From: Bacteroidia bacterium
Lineage (GTDB): Bacteria > Bacteroidota > Bacteroidia > B-17B0 > Aurantibacillaceae
Length of the DNA stretch: 64,000 nt
Reading direction: 5' to 3'
Assembly: GCA_016787785.1 (NCBI GenBank)
Contig: JAEUTO010000005.1
Span: forward strand, 372,001-436,000
The notes under the pieces were generated by a model. The model searched no databases and had not been told where the DNA came from. It saw only the letters and a list, made by a program, of their open reading frames with translations. This document shows positions 1-9,001 of the stretch, in pieces (positions within the stretch are counted from its first letter, which is position 1; each line of letters opens with the position of its first letter). The translations under genes were made by a program, and so were the position numbers.

Positions 1-46
1 TTTTACTTTAAAAGTAGTTAACATTTTTTATCGTAAAACATTACCT

Positions 47-1600
47 ATGAAAAAAATATCCATTTTAATATTAATACTGTTTTCGTGTTCATTTTATGCG
101 CAAATTTTGCCGTATCTGAACGCTTCAACTGCTAACACTAACGAGTTTCCGGTTGATGCTGATACAAATATTTATATGTTTCACGGTAATAGGCTTGTAA
201 AAACAGATAAAAATTTTAATACTATTTGGGCCAAGACATATGCTGGTTTAAATTTTTCTAATTTATTGCTTTCAAAAACAGGGAGCATGTATTTTATTGC
301 TAAAAATGGTTCATTCGGTATTTACTTCGGAAAACTCAACCCAAATGGCAGCGTAAGTTGGGTTAAAACTACTCAGGCAATAAATGCCATTCTATCTGCA
401 ACAACTTCAATTTCGTATACGCTTAATTTAACTAGTTTATTATTGGACAGAAACAATGATCTTTTACTTTCCGGAGATAATTTTTTGCTTAAAACAGATA
501 CGCTTGGTAACGGAATTAAAATAAAAGTTTTTAATGGTAACACGGGAACTACTCCAATGCAAGGCTTATCCATAATATGTGATTCTGCCGGTATATATAA
601 ATTAGCCGGTGCCGGAACTATGGCCCTTTCAGGAGGTTCTGGCGTTAGTATATATTCATTTTCCGATATTACCAATGCTTTTACAAGCGTTAAGAATCAT
701 TTAACAGGTAACTATCAAAGTTTTAGCTGGGGATTTACAAGATCAAGATTCGCAAATAGTTTTTATGCACGTCTTCAAGGATATTCGATTCCTGCTTCAA
801 TTCCAATTAACCAATTGGCTAAATTTGATATAAGCGGAAACGCGAAATGGTTTAAAGCGATCTCAAACTCCTTTATGAATCCTGCCCAAATTGCATTTTA
901 TGTTAACGAAAATAATAATGGTGATCTGTTTTACGCCACGGGTACTTACAATTCAAACGTATTATATACAAGTGCTTTTTTAAAGTTAGATTCTAATGGG
1001 GTTGGAAATAATTTTCAAACCGCTATGCTTTACAATTATAATATTGGACCTTCTTTTTATGCTGTTCCTTCACACGCGCCGCATTCGATATATAACGGTA
1101 GTTATTATTTTGACGTTTCGGGTTACTCTTTTCCAAATAATCCTTTAACGATTCAAAAATTTAGTTCTGCTTTAACGTTTTCTTGTTCAAATACTATAAC
1201 TGATAATAGCAGTAACGCCGGCCCTATATTTCCGCAAACAATGGTTAGCCCAACAATACAACCTGTTACTTCATTTACGTTAAGTAATTTTTCTACCTCT
1301 GCCACGCCTGTTACGTTCTCTGTAAATCTAAATTTTTGCCTGGTTACTGGCGCAAATGAAAAAAGTTTAATGGCGAACGATGTCTTCATTACTCCTAACC
1401 CCGCTCAGGATAAATTAAAAATAAAATTGAGTAATGATCTAATTGCAGATGTAATTGAAATTATAGATATGAATGGTAGAGTGATAAGCAATTATTATTC
1501 CACTTCTGAAATTAATATTAGCGAACTTAATGCAGGTATTTATTTTTTGAATATAAAAGCAGGCAATACAACATTAAAAAAGAAATTTTTGAAAGAATAG
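47..1600 (+). CDS. Secreted protein with T9SS type A sorting domain
   Basis: A 517-residue protein with an N-terminal signal peptide of about 19 residues (hydrophobic core ending SFYAQ) and a C-terminal T9SS type A sorting domain over the last 75 residues. The sorting domain shows the usual pattern: an ITPNPAQDKL motif, a GRV strand, an LNAGIYFLNI strand and a basic end (KKKFLKE). The family is exported by Sec, crosses the outer membrane through T9SS and is attached to the surface or released. The central 400 residues have repeated strand-like segments (LKLDSNG, KTDTLGNG) typical of beta-propeller-like secreted proteins of this phylum, but no catalytic motif is recognised. The cargo function is unknown. 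A terminator follows directly. Confidence 0.85.
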   Translation: MKKISILILILFSCSFYAQILPYLNASTANTNEFPVDADTNIYMFHGNRLVKTDKNFNTIWAKTYAGLNFSNLLLSKTGSMYFIAKNGSFGIYFGKLNPNGSVSWVKTTQAINAILSATTSISYTLNLTSLLLDRNNDLLLSGDNFLLKTDTLGNGIKIKVFNGNTGTTPMQGLSIICDSAGIYKLAGAGTMALSGGSGVSIYSFSDITNAFTSVKNHLTGNYQSFSWGFTRSRFANSFYARLQGYSIPASIPINQLAKFDISGNAKWFKAISNSFMNPAQIAFYVNENNNGDLFYATGTYNSNVLYTSAFLKLDSNGVGNNFQTAMLYNYNIGPSFYAVPSHAPHSIYNGSYYFDVSGYSFPNNPLTIQKFSSALTFSCSNTITDNSSNAGPIFPQTMVSPTIQPVTSFTLSNFSTSATPVTFSVNLNFCLVTGANEKSLMANDVFITPNPAQDKLKIKLSNDLIADVIEIIDMNGRVISNYYSTSEINISELNAGIYFLNIKAGNTTLKKKFLKE

Positions 1601-1628
1601 ATGTTTTTCCCAATAATCTCTATATTAA

Positions 1629-1655
1629 TAAACCGGTTAGCGCCGGTTTTTTTTA
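1629..1655 (+). terminator. Rho-independent terminator
   Basis: Stem AACCGG / CCGGTT with loop TTAGCG, followed by a T run. It closes the T9SS protein gene at 47-1600 and separates it from the sigma-factor operon. Confidence 0.75.
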
Positions 1656-1794
1656 TTTTTAACATTCTTTTAAAGAAACAATTTAGTTTACTTAAAAAAT
1701 TAAATGAACTTTCAATTCTTTCACGTGTACAGGTTAGCAGAAGCACGATACATTAAACTGTAAATGAGGTCTCATATAAAATTTGTAAAGGTGT

Positions 1795-2385
1795 ATGCCG
1801 CAACAAACGCGTAAGTATAAATTCTTAAGTGATGAAGAGTTAATGTTCTGTTTGAGCAATGGCGAAGTAGTGGCATTTGACGAGATCTATGAACGTTATA
1901 GTAAACGCCTGCTGGGTTATTTTATTCGCATGTTGAATTTTGACAAGGAGCTCGCAGAAGACGCGTTGCAGGATCTGTTCTTAAAAATTGCGGAGGCACC
2001 TGAACGATTTGATAAAAGTCGCTCTTTTAAAACCTGGATATTTTCAGTAGCCTCTAATAGTTGCAAGAATTATTACCGGCATAAAAAAATAGTTTCAGAA
2101 AGTAATGAAGAAATAAAATATATAAATGAAAGCGTGAACGATACTGCGTTTTTAAACACGGCAAGTAAAATGGATGGGCTCACGTTCAGAAAAATGCTGG
2201 GAGACATTTTAAACGAACTTTCTGCTGAAAAAAAAGAAGCGTTTATTTTGAAGTACCAGGAAGAAAAAACAATAGCAGAAATTGCGTTAATACAAAATTG
2301 CCCGGAGGGTAGCGTAAAATCAAGATTACATTATACACTAAAAGTTCTCGAAGAAAAATTAAAAATATTTAAGCCTGTAAATTAA
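1795..2385 (+). CDS. RNA polymerase ECF-type sigma-70 factor
   Basis: A 196-residue sigma factor with only regions 2 and 4, as in ECF (group IV) factors. Region 2 lies at about residues 24-95 (FDEIYERYSKRLLGYF, then LQDLFLKIAE and the promoter-melting segment KTWIFSVASN). Region 4 lies at about 140-190, with the helix-turn-helix segment CPEGSVKSRLHYTLKVL. It should redirect RNA polymerase to a small regulon. The next gene starts 5 bases after its stop and encodes a small single-pass membrane protein, the usual place for an anti-sigma factor. The following membrane glycosyltransferase-like gene is translationally coupled, so all three probably form one operon. The signal sensed is unknown. Confidence 0.9.
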   Translation: MPQQTRKYKFLSDEELMFCLSNGEVVAFDEIYERYSKRLLGYFIRMLNFDKELAEDALQDLFLKIAEAPERFDKSRSFKTWIFSVASNSCKNYYRHKKIVSESNEEIKYINESVNDTAFLNTASKMDGLTFRKMLGDILNELSAEKKEAFILKYQEEKTIAEIALIQNCPEGSVKSRLHYTLKVLEEKLKIFKPVN

Positions 2386-2390
2386 TTAAC

Positions 2391-2777
2391 ATGGAAAACA
2401 AGAACGAACTGGATAATTTTCTCAGCGATAAAATGTCGGTAGAGGACCTGAATTTAAAAGTGCCACAACTTTCTGCAGAATCCAGAAAGAAGATATTTGG
2501 GCGCAAGAAAGCGAGTAGAGGAGAGATAGAAGATTTCTTCTCGCTGGTGGCAGCATTCCTAAATTTTAAAATAAAATTATACCATGCCGTTATTGCTACT
2601 GTAGTTATTGGTGGTGTTATTTTATTTTTCACTAAAGATGATAAAAGCAACAAGACCGAAGCGCATGTAAGCGAATACGTTTCTAATATCGCTTCTGTAA
2701 AAAGCTCTACTGTACTTTCAAGTATTTACACATTTGGTTTAAACAAAAAACAAACGTATGATAACGGAACAAATTAA
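2391..2777 (+). CDS. Small membrane protein, probable anti-sigma factor
   Basis: A 128-residue protein with a charged cytoplasmic N-terminal half (about 1-60) containing ESRKKIFGRKKASRGE. One predicted transmembrane helix follows at about residues 66-82 (AVIATVVIGGVILFF), then a short Ser/Thr-rich external tail. No clear zinc-binding anti-sigma motif (HxxxCxxC) is present. The anti-sigma role is inferred from position (5 bases after an ECF sigma gene) and topology, not from a recognised domain. Its last 20 bases overlap the start of the downstream TPR/glycosyltransferase-like gene, suggesting coupled translation. Confidence 0.6.
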   Translation: MENKNELDNFLSDKMSVEDLNLKVPQLSAESRKKIFGRKKASRGEIEDFFSLVAAFLNFKIKLYHAVIATVVIGGVILFFTKDDKSNKTEAHVSEYVSNIASVKSSTVLSSIYTFGLNKKQTYDNGTN

Positions 2778-5052
2778 TAACCAAGAGCAGTTGCCCGTAG
2801 AGCAACCCCAAAGTGCTTTTAAGTACTTTCCATTCTTTAACAAAAAACAACCGCTGTTTGTTTTGGTGCTTTTAGGTATTATTTTTTACTGCACGTCGTT
2901 ATATAACGAGTATGCTTTGGATGATAGCATTGTCATTCATCAAAATAACTACGTATTAAAAGGTGTTGCCGGTATAAAAGATATATTAACAAAAGATGCT
3001 TACGATGCTTTTTACCGACGTATGAATGCAACAGATCAATTGCAGGGCGGAAGGTACCGGCCCTTGGCCATTGTGAGTTTTGCGTTGGAACAGGAAATAA
3101 TTGGAACTTACAGAACAGGCTTTTATATGTTTGCAGAAGATGTAAACAAGAATGGCAAGATAGATAACGATAAAATTGAAACACCGGATTCGCCGGCATC
3201 TCCAGCGTCGGTTAGTAAAAGGAAGTCGGGTGGAGGAAACATTGATCCTGCACCGTTGCAAATAAATTATGAATGCAACGATTTTATGGATTTGAATAAC
3301 GACCATGTTGCTCAACTAAATGAGTGCTATAATTGCTGGGATCTGAATAAAAATTTTAAGGATGACGCATCTGAAGATCTAAACCATGATGGCGTTTTTA
3401 ACGAAGTGGATTGTCAGACCAAAGGCGCTTTTTTAAGACACTTTAATAATATGTGGACCTACATTTTAGCCTGTGTTTTACTTTATTTGTTGTTTAGCCG
3501 TTATATCTTTAAAGAAAGACAGGACATGGCTTTTTTAGCGGCCCTCATTTTTTTAATTCATCCTGTTCATACAGAAATTGTGGCCAATGTAAAAGGCCGA
3601 GAAGATATTTTTTCAGTAATATTTATTGCTCTTACATTTTTATTTTCATTTAAATATAACAACTCAAAAAAGATAAGTTCACTCATAATTGTAGGTCTTG
3701 CTTTTTTCCTGGCCTTGTTATCAAAGGAATATGCCATTGTGCTTTTAGTACTTATTCCACTTGCGCTTTATATTTTTGATAGAGAAAAAATAAAAGCTGC
3801 TAATTTAGGTCTGTTAAGCTTAAGCCTGTTTGTTTTTGGATCTATTTATATGGTCATGCGTTTAATTTCTGTAAAGATCTCACCGGGTTTGCCTGACACC
3901 GAACTTCTAAATAACCCTTTTTTATTGGCAACAGGCGAACAAAAATTTGCATCTGAAGTTTTTGTAATGCTTAAATATCTTGTGCTTTCTGTTTTTCCAA
4001 ACGCATTAACCTGCGATTATTCTTATGCACAAATTCCATACAGCGATCTTAGTGATGTTGGATTTATCATTTCTTTAATTTTAAATCTTGGTCTTCTGAT
4101 TTTAGGAATTAGGTTAACTATTAAACGTCATGTTTTAGGTTTTGCCATTATAACTTATTTTTCATTTTTAATTTTAGTTACAAATTTTATTTTCCCTGTT
4201 GGCGCAGTCATGCGTGAAGGATTTTTATTCCACGCATCCATTGGTGTTGCCATTGCCATTGCGTGGTTAGCATTAACTGGTTTAGAAAAATTAAAGTCTA
4301 TTTCATTTACTGCAAAACGAACTGTATTGATGAGTTCTTTACTTGTAATTTTAATTTTATGTGGTTGCAAAACCTGGGAACGTAACTGGGATTGGAAAAA
4401 TGATGTGACCTTATTTTTAAAAGATGTAAAAACTTCGCCCCACTCTGTTTTGGTTTTAGGTAATGCAGGTGCGCGCTGGATAGACCTGGCAGATACGAAA
4501 GAGATCACAGGTGTATCCTTGCCGGGCGAAGACCCCACACAATTTAATGATTATAATGGTCAGTTAAAAATTACCAACGAAGAAATGCAACAAGGCGATT
4601 ATGTTGACAAGAGAGAGGCCGCCCTCAAAAAAGGTATGGGTTATTTAAAGCATGCTGTTGAGTTGCATCCTCGTTACGTAAATGGTTATTTAAATTTAGG
4701 TTTAGCTAGTTTTAAATTGGGTAACGATAAAGACGCCATCTATTATTGGAAACTGGCAGAACATCTTTATCCGGATAATCCATATTTACAAAATTACTAT
4801 AGGGTGTATTCTAATATATTAAAGACACGAGGCGTTGAAGCGTTTGACGCGGGTAAGGTACATGAGTCTGCAGTAGCATATAATATGTGCACTATTGTTG
4901 TGCCAAATGACCCTCATGCATGGTACGGTTTGGGTGGTGCTTATTATAATTTAAAAACCTATGACAAAGCAAAACAATGTTGGGAGAAGGCTTTAAGGTT
5001 AGACCCTACTTACGAAGAGGCAAAAAAAGCACTTAATACTTTATCGCAATAA
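2758..5052 (+). CDS. TMTC-like membrane glycosyltransferase (GT-C) with C-terminal TPRs
   Basis: A 764-residue polytopic membrane protein. TM1 (about residues 32-48) is followed by the acidic pair YALDD (D55, D56), the catalytic-type Asp motif of GT-C enzymes, and by RPLAIVSFAL. About ten more hydrophobic segments run from 232 to about 545, including the conserved HPVHTEIVANVKGREDI block. At least two or three tetratricopeptide repeats occupy about 615-764 (GYLNLGLASFKLGNDKDAI, AWYGLGGAYYNLKTYDKA). This layout is that of bacterial relatives of TMTC O-mannosyltransferases. An unusual insert at about 126-219 between the first loop and TM2 is rich in EF-hand-like D-x-N-x-D/N motifs (DVNKNGKID, DLNHDGVFNEVD) and in Cys. 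Substrate unknown. It overlaps the upstream probable anti-sigma gene by 20 bases. Confidence 0.8.
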   Translation: MITEQINNQEQLPVEQPQSAFKYFPFFNKKQPLFVLVLLGIIFYCTSLYNEYALDDSIVIHQNNYVLKGVAGIKDILTKDAYDAFYRRMNATDQLQGGRYRPLAIVSFALEQEIIGTYRTGFYMFAEDVNKNGKIDNDKIETPDSPASPASVSKRKSGGGNIDPAPLQINYECNDFMDLNNDHVAQLNECYNCWDLNKNFKDDASEDLNHDGVFNEVDCQTKGAFLRHFNNMWTYILACVLLYLLFSRYIFKERQDMAFLAALIFLIHPVHTEIVANVKGREDIFSVIFIALTFLFSFKYNNSKKISSLIIVGLAFFLALLSKEYAIVLLVLIPLALYIFDREKIKAANLGLLSLSLFVFGSIYMVMRLISVKISPGLPDTELLNNPFLLATGEQKFASEVFVMLKYLVLSVFPNALTCDYSYAQIPYSDLSDVGFIISLILNLGLLILGIRLTIKRHVLGFAIITYFSFLILVTNFIFPVGAVMREGFLFHASIGVAIAIAWLALTGLEKLKSISFTAKRTVLMSSLLVILILCGCKTWERNWDWKNDVTLFLKDVKTSPHSVLVLGNAGARWIDLADTKEITGVSLPGEDPTQFNDYNGQLKITNEEMQQGDYVDKREAALKKGMGYLKHAVELHPRYVNGYLNLGLASFKLGNDKDAIYYWKLAEHLYPDNPYLQNYYRVYSNILKTRGVEAFDAGKVHESAVAYNMCTIVVPNDPHAWYGLGGAYYNLKTYDKAKQCWEKALRLDPTYEEAKKALNTLSQ

Positions 5053-5179
5053 AATAATTTAAAGATCGCTGTAACCATTTAGCCAAAATTTGTTATAGTT
5101 AGCGGCCAGAAGTTTAAATAAAGTAATTTAAAAGCGTTTAATTAATTTGTTATTTTTTATAAAGCTAAATCCCGAGCTT

Positions 5180-7612
5180 ATGTTGTACAAACGTTTTAAG
5201 AGAACGTCAATAGTATTTCTTTTGTGCAGCATATTTGAGTCTGCTTCTTTTGCGCAAACTGTTGCAGGCAAAATAGTTGATTCATTAAATGTACCTGTTC
5301 CTTTTGCAACAATTGCTTTATTAAAGGCAAAAGATAGTTTACTGGCAAAAGGAAATTTTAGCAATGATAAAGGAGCGTATATTTTCGAAAATATTTCGCC
5401 AGGAGATTATTTTATCAAAGCCGCTTCGGTGGGATACAAAGATGGATTTAGTTCTGTTTTTAAATTAGATAGCTCTGTAGCTTATTCTGTTCCGGATATC
5501 ACTCTTGGGAACAAAGAAGTTAGTCTGAATGAGGTTTCGGTAACAGTGCAAAAGAAGATCTTTGAATTTAAAAATGGAAACATTACGGTTAATGTAGATG
5601 GCAGCCCGTTAGCAGTCGGAAATACTGTTTATGATCTGCTCTCAAAAATGCCGGGTGTAGTTGTAGACGGCGAGAATATTTCTATTGTTGGAAGAGACGG
5701 GGTGAAAATAATGATCGACGACAGGATCCAACAGATATCCGGCCCGCAATTGATCAACCTTCTTAAAAGTTTAAATGCTTCAGTGGTGGACAAAATCGAG
5801 ATCTTAAAAACGCCCTCTGTAAAAAATGATGCAGCGGGTACTGGCGGTATGATCAACATCAAGACCAAAAAAACCAAGATCACCGGTTTTAGTGGTAGCG
5901 CTAATGTATCTTACCAGCAAGGTTTTTATGCGAATAAAGATGGCGGCTTTTCTCTTAATTATAAAGGGAAGTCGGCAACGTTTTTTAGCGGCATAAATTT
6001 TGGTCATGATGAAATGCAATACACCAGTATTTATAAAAAGAATATTACTTATAATTCTGTTACTACTTTATTTGATCAAAGAACGGTTGAAAGAGCTATA
6101 AATCAAAACGTATCTTACAATATTGGAACAGATTTTTATTTAAACAAAAAAAATACAATTGGTTTCAGGATAGATGGTTCTAATGGAAATGCAACGCCCT
6201 ATAGGAATGGCAATAATTTTTTGAGTGATAATAGTCCCGGATACGACAGGCTGGAGTTTAGGTCGGTGAGACCAAATGATTGGTATTATCGGAATTATAA
6301 TATTAATGCCGAGCACTTGTTTGATACGTTGGGGACAAAATTAAAATTCTCTGCCGATTATACTGAAAGCTTTGATGTGTATAAAGGTTTTTTAGAAAGT
6401 CGTTTTCGCGATAAAGATGAGAACGAAGTTTTGGATCCCAAGATCTTTCAGACATATAATACCCTTGATTTTAATTTGTATTCGGCAAAGCTGGATCTTG
6501 AAAAAAAACTCTCAAAAACATTGAATTTAGAAATGGGTGTAAAGGAAAATTACCAGGTAATGCTTAGCGATTTTATTTTCGAAAATAAAAACCATCAAAC
6601 TGGCACTTATTCTCTGGATACAAATTTTTCAAATGTATTTTCGTATAACGAAAGAGTTGATGCGGGATATCTTAATTTGCAAAAACAATTAGACAAATTA
6701 AGCATACAAGTTGGATTGCGTGCCGAGAACACAACGGTTAACGGTGAAAGCAGAACGAGTAAAGTTAAATTCAGCAGAAACTATTTTCAGTTATTTCCTG
6801 TAATTAGTTTTGATTATAATCCTTCCGAAAAAAACAGTTTTCAATTATCCTACAACCGAAGAATAAACCGTCCGCAATACAATTTATTTAATCCTTACAA
6901 AGTATTTTTAAATCTTTTAGTGACGCAAATTGGGAATCCTTACTTAATGCCCGAATACAGTAATACCATTGAATTTACACATGGATATAAAGGAAGTATT
7001 TACAACACACTTACTTATTTTACGATCACCGATAATTTGTTCTTTTACCCGGTACAAAATGATTCTACTAAAGAATCTCTTCATAAAGTGGACAACCTGA
7101 AAAACAGTAGTATCAATATTGGCAGCTATTCGTTGTTTATTCAAAAAGAAATAAAAAGATGGTGGATGCTTAATTTTAACGGGTCGATTAATTTTGTTTC
7201 TTTTTCCGGCACCATCGACGGACTTACTTATTCCGGCGCATCCTTCCCTGTTTACCTTTATATAAATAACAGGTTTGTGTTTCCAAAAAAATGGATTTTA
7301 GAGCAAAGTACTTTTTTGCATGCACCAGGCATGGTTGGGATTTATGATAATGCTCCGCGATGGGGTGCCAATTTAGCGGTTCGCAAAACATTTTTTAACG
7401 ACAAACTAAATATTTCCCTTGGTGTAAATGATATTTTTTATACAAACGTGGTTCGTACAAGAGTCATATTTCAAAATCAGGATACAGATCTGTATTCTAC
7501 ATTTGACCAAAGGAGATTTACTGTAGGCGTAAATTACAATTTTGGTAAAATTAAAGTACAACAACGCAAAACAAAAAGTAACGATGAGGAAAAGGCAAGG
7601 TTAACGCATTAG
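5180..7612 (+). CDS. Outer membrane beta-barrel protein, TonB-dependent receptor-like
   Basis: An 810-residue outer-membrane protein. I chose the ATG at 5180, which gives a clean signal peptide (MLYKRFKRTSIVFLLCSIFE, then ASFAQ); an upstream in-frame TTG at 5147 would add residues before it. A carboxypeptidase-regulatory-like Ig fold follows (about 27-112: VAGKIVDSLNVPVPFATI, GAYIFENISPGDYFI). Next is a plug-like domain (about 130-225: TVYDLLSKMPGVVVDG, then VDKIEILKTPS and GGMINIKTKK), then a long barrel with alternating aromatic strands ending NYNFGKIKVQ. The family (outer membrane beta-barrel family protein) resembles TonB-dependent receptors, but substrates are mostly unknown. Nothing nearby identifies a ligand. 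Confidence 0.85.
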   Translation: MLYKRFKRTSIVFLLCSIFESASFAQTVAGKIVDSLNVPVPFATIALLKAKDSLLAKGNFSNDKGAYIFENISPGDYFIKAASVGYKDGFSSVFKLDSSVAYSVPDITLGNKEVSLNEVSVTVQKKIFEFKNGNITVNVDGSPLAVGNTVYDLLSKMPGVVVDGENISIVGRDGVKIMIDDRIQQISGPQLINLLKSLNASVVDKIEILKTPSVKNDAAGTGGMINIKTKKTKITGFSGSANVSYQQGFYANKDGGFSLNYKGKSATFFSGINFGHDEMQYTSIYKKNITYNSVTTLFDQRTVERAINQNVSYNIGTDFYLNKKNTIGFRIDGSNGNATPYRNGNNFLSDNSPGYDRLEFRSVRPNDWYYRNYNINAEHLFDTLGTKLKFSADYTESFDVYKGFLESRFRDKDENEVLDPKIFQTYNTLDFNLYSAKLDLEKKLSKTLNLEMGVKENYQVMLSDFIFENKNHQTGTYSLDTNFSNVFSYNERVDAGYLNLQKQLDKLSIQVGLRAENTTVNGESRTSKVKFSRNYFQLFPVISFDYNPSEKNSFQLSYNRRINRPQYNLFNPYKVFLNLLVTQIGNPYLMPEYSNTIEFTHGYKGSIYNTLTYFTITDNLFFYPVQNDSTKESLHKVDNLKNSSINIGSYSLFIQKEIKRWWMLNFNGSINFVSFSGTIDGLTYSGASFPVYLYINNRFVFPKKWILEQSTFLHAPGMVGIYDNAPRWGANLAVRKTFFNDKLNISLGVNDIFYTNVVRTRVIFQNQDTDLYSTFDQRRFTVGVNYNFGKIKVQQRKTKSNDEEKARLTH

Positions 7613-7613
7613 T

Positions 7614-8690
7614 TTATTTATTCATCACGCTATTTTGAATACGAATACTTTCTTCGTGTAACAGCTGGCAAATTTTTTCTACGTGATTCCTTGAGATACC
7701 TAATTTTTCTGCTAATTGAGCGCGTGTTCGTAAAATTTCCTGCCAACGCTCAAGTTGAAAAATAGTGATGTCGTGTTCTTTTTTATAAGCACCAATTTCT
7801 TCAATGATCTGTGTGCGTTTTTTTAGAACATTAATTAATTCTTCATCCACTTCGTCAATAATGTTTCGCAGCTCTGCCAATTTATCAATAACAGCATCAT
7901 CGTTAGAGCGCTGTTTTCGTAAAATTAATTTTGAGACAAGTTCATTTAATTGTACAGGTGTTAATTGTTGTTCGGCATCACTCAAAGCAATGGCGGGATT
8001 AAAATGGGATTCTATCATTAAACCATTCATACCAAGATCTAATGCTTTTTGTGCAACAGAGGGAATTAATTCGCGGTTACCGCTAATATGACTCGGATCG
8101 CAAATAATTGGTAATTCAGGAAATAAAGTTCTTAGTTCAATTGGCAATTGCCACATGGGTTTGTTACGGTATTTCGTTTTACCATAAACATAAAAACCTC
8201 TGTGTATCGCAGCAAGTTTTGTAATACCACTATTATTGATCCTTTCAATTGCTCCGCGCCATAATTGAAGGTCGGCATGAATGGGATTCTTAACCATTAC
8301 GGGCACATCAACTCCTTTTAAGACGTCGGCAATTTCTTGTACGCTAAATGGGTTAACAGTAGTGCGGGCGCCTATCCATAATACATCAATACCATGTTTT
8401 AGGGCTAATTCAGTATGCTGGGCATTGGCAACTTCTACCGTAATTTTAAAGCCAAATTCTTTTTTTATTTCAACCAGCCATTTTAAAGCCTCTTCGCCTT
8501 TGCCCTCAAAGGCATTGGGCCTGGTGCGGGGTTTCCATACGCCGGCGCGGAATAAAGCCACTTTCCCGGTTTCTTTTAGCCCTTTTGCGGTATTAACAAG
8601 CTGTTCAAGTGATTCGGCACCGCAGGGGCCGGCAATAAGCAGTGGTTGTGTGTTTGAGGGTAACCAGGTATGTAAAGGCTCTATTTTCAT
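7614..8690 (-). CDS. aroF: Bifunctional DAHP synthase / chorismate mutase
   Basis: A 358-residue fusion catalysing the first step of the shikimate pathway (PEP + erythrose 4-phosphate to DAHP) and the branch-point step chorismate to prephenate. Residues about 1-260 are a KdsA-like (type I-beta) DAHP synthase: LLIAGPCGAES, FRAGVWKPRTRPNAFEGKG, DVLWIGARTT, VMVKNPIHAD, IICDPSHISGNRE. Residues about 262-358 are an AroQ chorismate mutase (LAELRNIIDEVDEELINVL, RTQIIEEIGAYKKEH). In this arrangement the mutase domain commonly mediates feedback control by prephenate. The gene converges on the preceding barrel gene with a one-base gap. A hairpin lies just upstream of its start. The gene symbol is one of several in use for this fusion. 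Confidence 0.92.
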   Translation of the reverse strand: MKIEPLHTWLPSNTQPLLIAGPCGAESLEQLVNTAKGLKETGKVALFRAGVWKPRTRPNAFEGKGEEALKWLVEIKKEFGFKITVEVANAQHTELALKHGIDVLWIGARTTVNPFSVQEIADVLKGVDVPVMVKNPIHADLQLWRGAIERINNSGITKLAAIHRGFYVYGKTKYRNKPMWQLPIELRTLFPELPIICDPSHISGNRELIPSVAQKALDLGMNGLMIESHFNPAIALSDAEQQLTPVQLNELVSKLILRKQRSNDDAVIDKLAELRNIIDEVDEELINVLKKRTQIIEEIGAYKKEHDITIFQLERWQEILRTRAQLAEKLGISRNHVEKICQLLHEESIRIQNSVMNK

Positions 8691-8699
8691 TTAGAAAGA

Positions 8700-8722
8700 C
8701 AAACCGTTAAATAACCGGTTTG
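8700..8722 (-). promoter_or_regulatory. Leader hairpin upstream of DAHP synthase gene
   Basis: Arms CAAACCG and CGGTTTG (7 bp) with a 9-base loop, 10 bases upstream of the ATG at 8690. It could affect translation or mRNA stability of the aromatic-pathway gene. No T run follows, so it is not an obvious terminator, and no leader peptide was seen. Confidence 0.3.
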
Positions 8723-8785
8723 AGAGCTGAAAATTACCCTTTTTATGGTATTTAAAAAACTAAATCATTCAACTAGCTTTATAAC

Positions 8786-8941
8786 ATGAATTTAGAGAAT
8801 TTAGAAAAGCCTAAAACGCCCATATTCTTTCAAAATAATTGTCCTTTAACTGTTTTTGCCGATTGTTGCAAAAAGAAAAAAGATTGCTGCAAAAATTTTA
8901 AAAAAGGCGACCGTTGTAAAAAATGCCCCGGAAGAAAATAA
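8786..8941 (+). CDS. Small Cys/Lys-rich protein (51 aa)
   Basis: A 51-codon ORF, ATG to TAA, that would be missed by length cut-offs. The N-terminal half is ordinary (MNLENLEKPKTPIFFQNNCP). The C-terminal half is dense in Cys and Lys: DCCKKKKDCCKNFKKGDRC then KKCPGRK, seven Cys in total including two CC pairs. It is followed after 29 bases by a strong terminator, which supports it as a real transcription unit. Short CC/K-rich proteins of this kind recur in Bacteroidota genomes. A metal-binding or nucleic-acid-associated role is plausible but only inferred from composition. Confidence 0.6.
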   Translation: MNLENLEKPKTPIFFQNNCPLTVFADCCKKKKDCCKNFKKGDRCKKCPGRK

Positions 8942-8970
8942 TATAAATTTTGTTTGAGTAAAAAGTAAAA

Positions 8971-8998
8971 GCCACCGAAAATTTTCGGTGGCTTTTTT
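8971..8998. terminator. Bidirectional rho-independent terminator
   Basis: Perfect 11-bp inverted repeat with arms GCCACCGAAAA and TTTTCGGTGGC, with a T run on the right and an A-rich tract on the left. It therefore works for both the small Cys-rich gene (+) and the sirtuin gene (-), which converge here. Confidence 0.85.
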
Positions 8999-9001
8999 GC
9001 T

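Noticed and set aside
4155-4538. Minus-strand ORF of 127 codons inside the TMTC-like gene
   Set aside because: Antisense shadow within a membrane protein gene.
5147-5179. Upstream TTG start for the outer-membrane barrel
   Set aside because: It would place extra residues before a good signal peptide; the ATG at 5180 fits better.
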